Below are positions 5,510 to 6,197 of a DNA stretch of 6,197 nt, piece by piece. The translations under genes were made by a program, and so were the position numbers. Within the stretch, counting starts at the first letter, position 1. Each line of letters starts with the position of its first letter. The stretch is from an uncultured Clostridia bacterium. Lineage in GTDB: Bacteria; Bacillota; Clostridia; Christensenellales; Pumilibacteraceae. The DNA is taken from assembly GCA_947588325.1 (NCBI GenBank), contig CANPYH010000080.1:1-6197 (forward strand), in the 5' to 3' direction. The notes beneath the pieces were generated by a model. It searched no databases. It saw nothing but the letters and a program-made list of their open reading frames with translations, and had not been told where the DNA came from.

Positions 5510-6197
5510 GCCTTCGCCTCCTTTTCCTTACCGCCCTTCTCTTTTTTGGGTCTGACATAGCCGAAGGGACGGCGCGGAACGTATCTGTCGAGCAGCGGCG
5601 TGAGGCAGTTCATAAGGAGTATGCAGAAGGAAGTTACCTCGATACCCGTAGCCTTACGCAAGCCCGCATTGAGCAGACCGAGACATACATAGTATATAAC
5701 GTTGGCGAGGGTTGACTTGGGCGAAGTCGAATAGTCCGTCGCCATAAATACCGCGCCGAAGAGCAGTCCGCCCGAAAGCACGGAGGGCAGGAAGTATGCG
5801 AAGTTAAACCCTTCGAGGGCGACGGCGAAAAGCCCCGCTGTCGCTATGTAAATGAGGGGGTAGTACCACTTTATAACGCGGCGAACGGCGAGATATGCAA
5901 ACCCCGCGAGTATCGCGACTTTGCACGTCTCCCCTATCATTCCGTCCACGCCCGTGCCCAGTAGCAGATCCAACGGGCTTACGACGTTCCAACCCCCCGA
6001 AGAGAGCATTGCGGTGAGCGGCGTTGCCCCCGAAAGCACATTGTCTATGTCGTTCACGCCGAGGATCGTTCCCTTAACCAGACCGAACTCCGCGACGGTG
6101 CCCCAGCAGGAGCCTACCATGGCGGTAAAGGCGAGGAGCAGGAACACGCGGGCGGTGTCGGCGGGGTTGACGAGGTTGCGCCCCGTGCCGCCGAATA
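5506..6197 (-). CDS. rnfD: Rnf complex membrane flavoprotein subunit RnfD, C-terminal part (5' end outside window)
   Basis: RnfD is the large membrane subunit that, like RnfG, carries FMN on a threonine and lies next to the ion path. The frame is open to the right edge (first whole codon at 6195), giving about 229 residues; roughly the first 100 are missing. A GTG at 6147 is in frame but not the start, because the family motif F-G-G-T-G-R-N-L-V-N-P-A precedes it. The acceptor motif is D-N-V-L-S-G-A-T-P-L, with the modified Thr at bases 6022-6024. Several hydrophobic helices follow, then the helix-breaking P-L-L-D-R-Y and a lysine/glutamate-rich tail. It overlaps rnfG by four bases (ATGA). rnfC would be expected just upstream, beyond the window, together with the operon promoter. 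Confidence 0.95.
   Translation of the reverse strand, partial: FGGTGRNLVNPADTARVFLLLAFTAMVGSCWGTVAEFGLVKGTILGVNDIDNVLSGATPLTAMLSSGGWNVVSPLDLLLGTGVDGMIGETCKVAILAGFAYLAVRRVIKWYYPLIYIATAGLFAVALEGFNFAYFLPSVLSGGLLFGAVFMATDYSTSPKSTLANVIYYVCLGLLNAGLRKATGIEVTSFCILLMNCLTPLLDRYVPRRPFGYVRPKKEKGGKEKEAKA

Overview
The window looks like chromosomal DNA of an anaerobic Firmicute, most likely an uncultured member of the Clostridia. Three things point there: the rnf gene order (…D-G-E-A-B, with C presumably just outside), an apbE gene paired with a NusG-domain-II gene, and strong AAGGAGG-type ribosome binding sites. The backbone is fairly GC-rich; for example, 3661-3720 has 38 G/C of 60 by hand count. No species assignment is possible from the sequence alone.

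Layout. (1) 2-959, plus strand: the 3' part of apbE (FAD:protein FMN transferase) overlaps by 11 bases a small membrane-anchored NusG-domain-II protein. (2) 960-1378: no gene. This stretch holds a ~208 bp MITE-like inverted-repeat element (1041-1248), AT-rich spacer and a terminator hairpin (1323-1352). (3) 1379-2445: a compositionally distinct, AT-richer two-gene module. It has a small XRE-type regulator on the minus strand and, diverging from it, an unrecognised four-helix membrane protein on the plus strand. A consensus-quality promoter and a 13-bp-arm inverted repeat that looks like an operator lie between them. (4) 2446-2524: a strong hairpin terminator between convergent genes. (5) 2525-6197, minus strand: rnfD (partial), rnfG, rnfE, rnfA and rnfB, tightly packed with overlaps or gaps of 1-42 bases. 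They form one operon running out of the right edge, where rnfC would be expected.

How the genes work together. Rnf is a membrane complex that moves electrons from reduced ferredoxin to NAD+ and pumps Na+ or H+. Its subunits G and D carry FMN covalently bound to a threonine in an S-G-A-T motif, and ApbE makes that bond. Both acceptor motifs are visible here, and the modifying enzyme is encoded on the opposite strand a few kilobases away. The repeat element and the XRE/membrane-protein pair sit between the flavinylation genes and the rnf operon, and look like a later insertion into a functional neighbourhood.

The core genes are ordinary and well recognised. The less explained parts are the XRE/membrane-protein module with its putative operator, the repeat element whose two arms keep hairpins of different sequence, and the unusual spacing around the flavin-acceptor threonines of both RnfG and RnfD. 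I see no evidence for a wholly new defence or mobile system.
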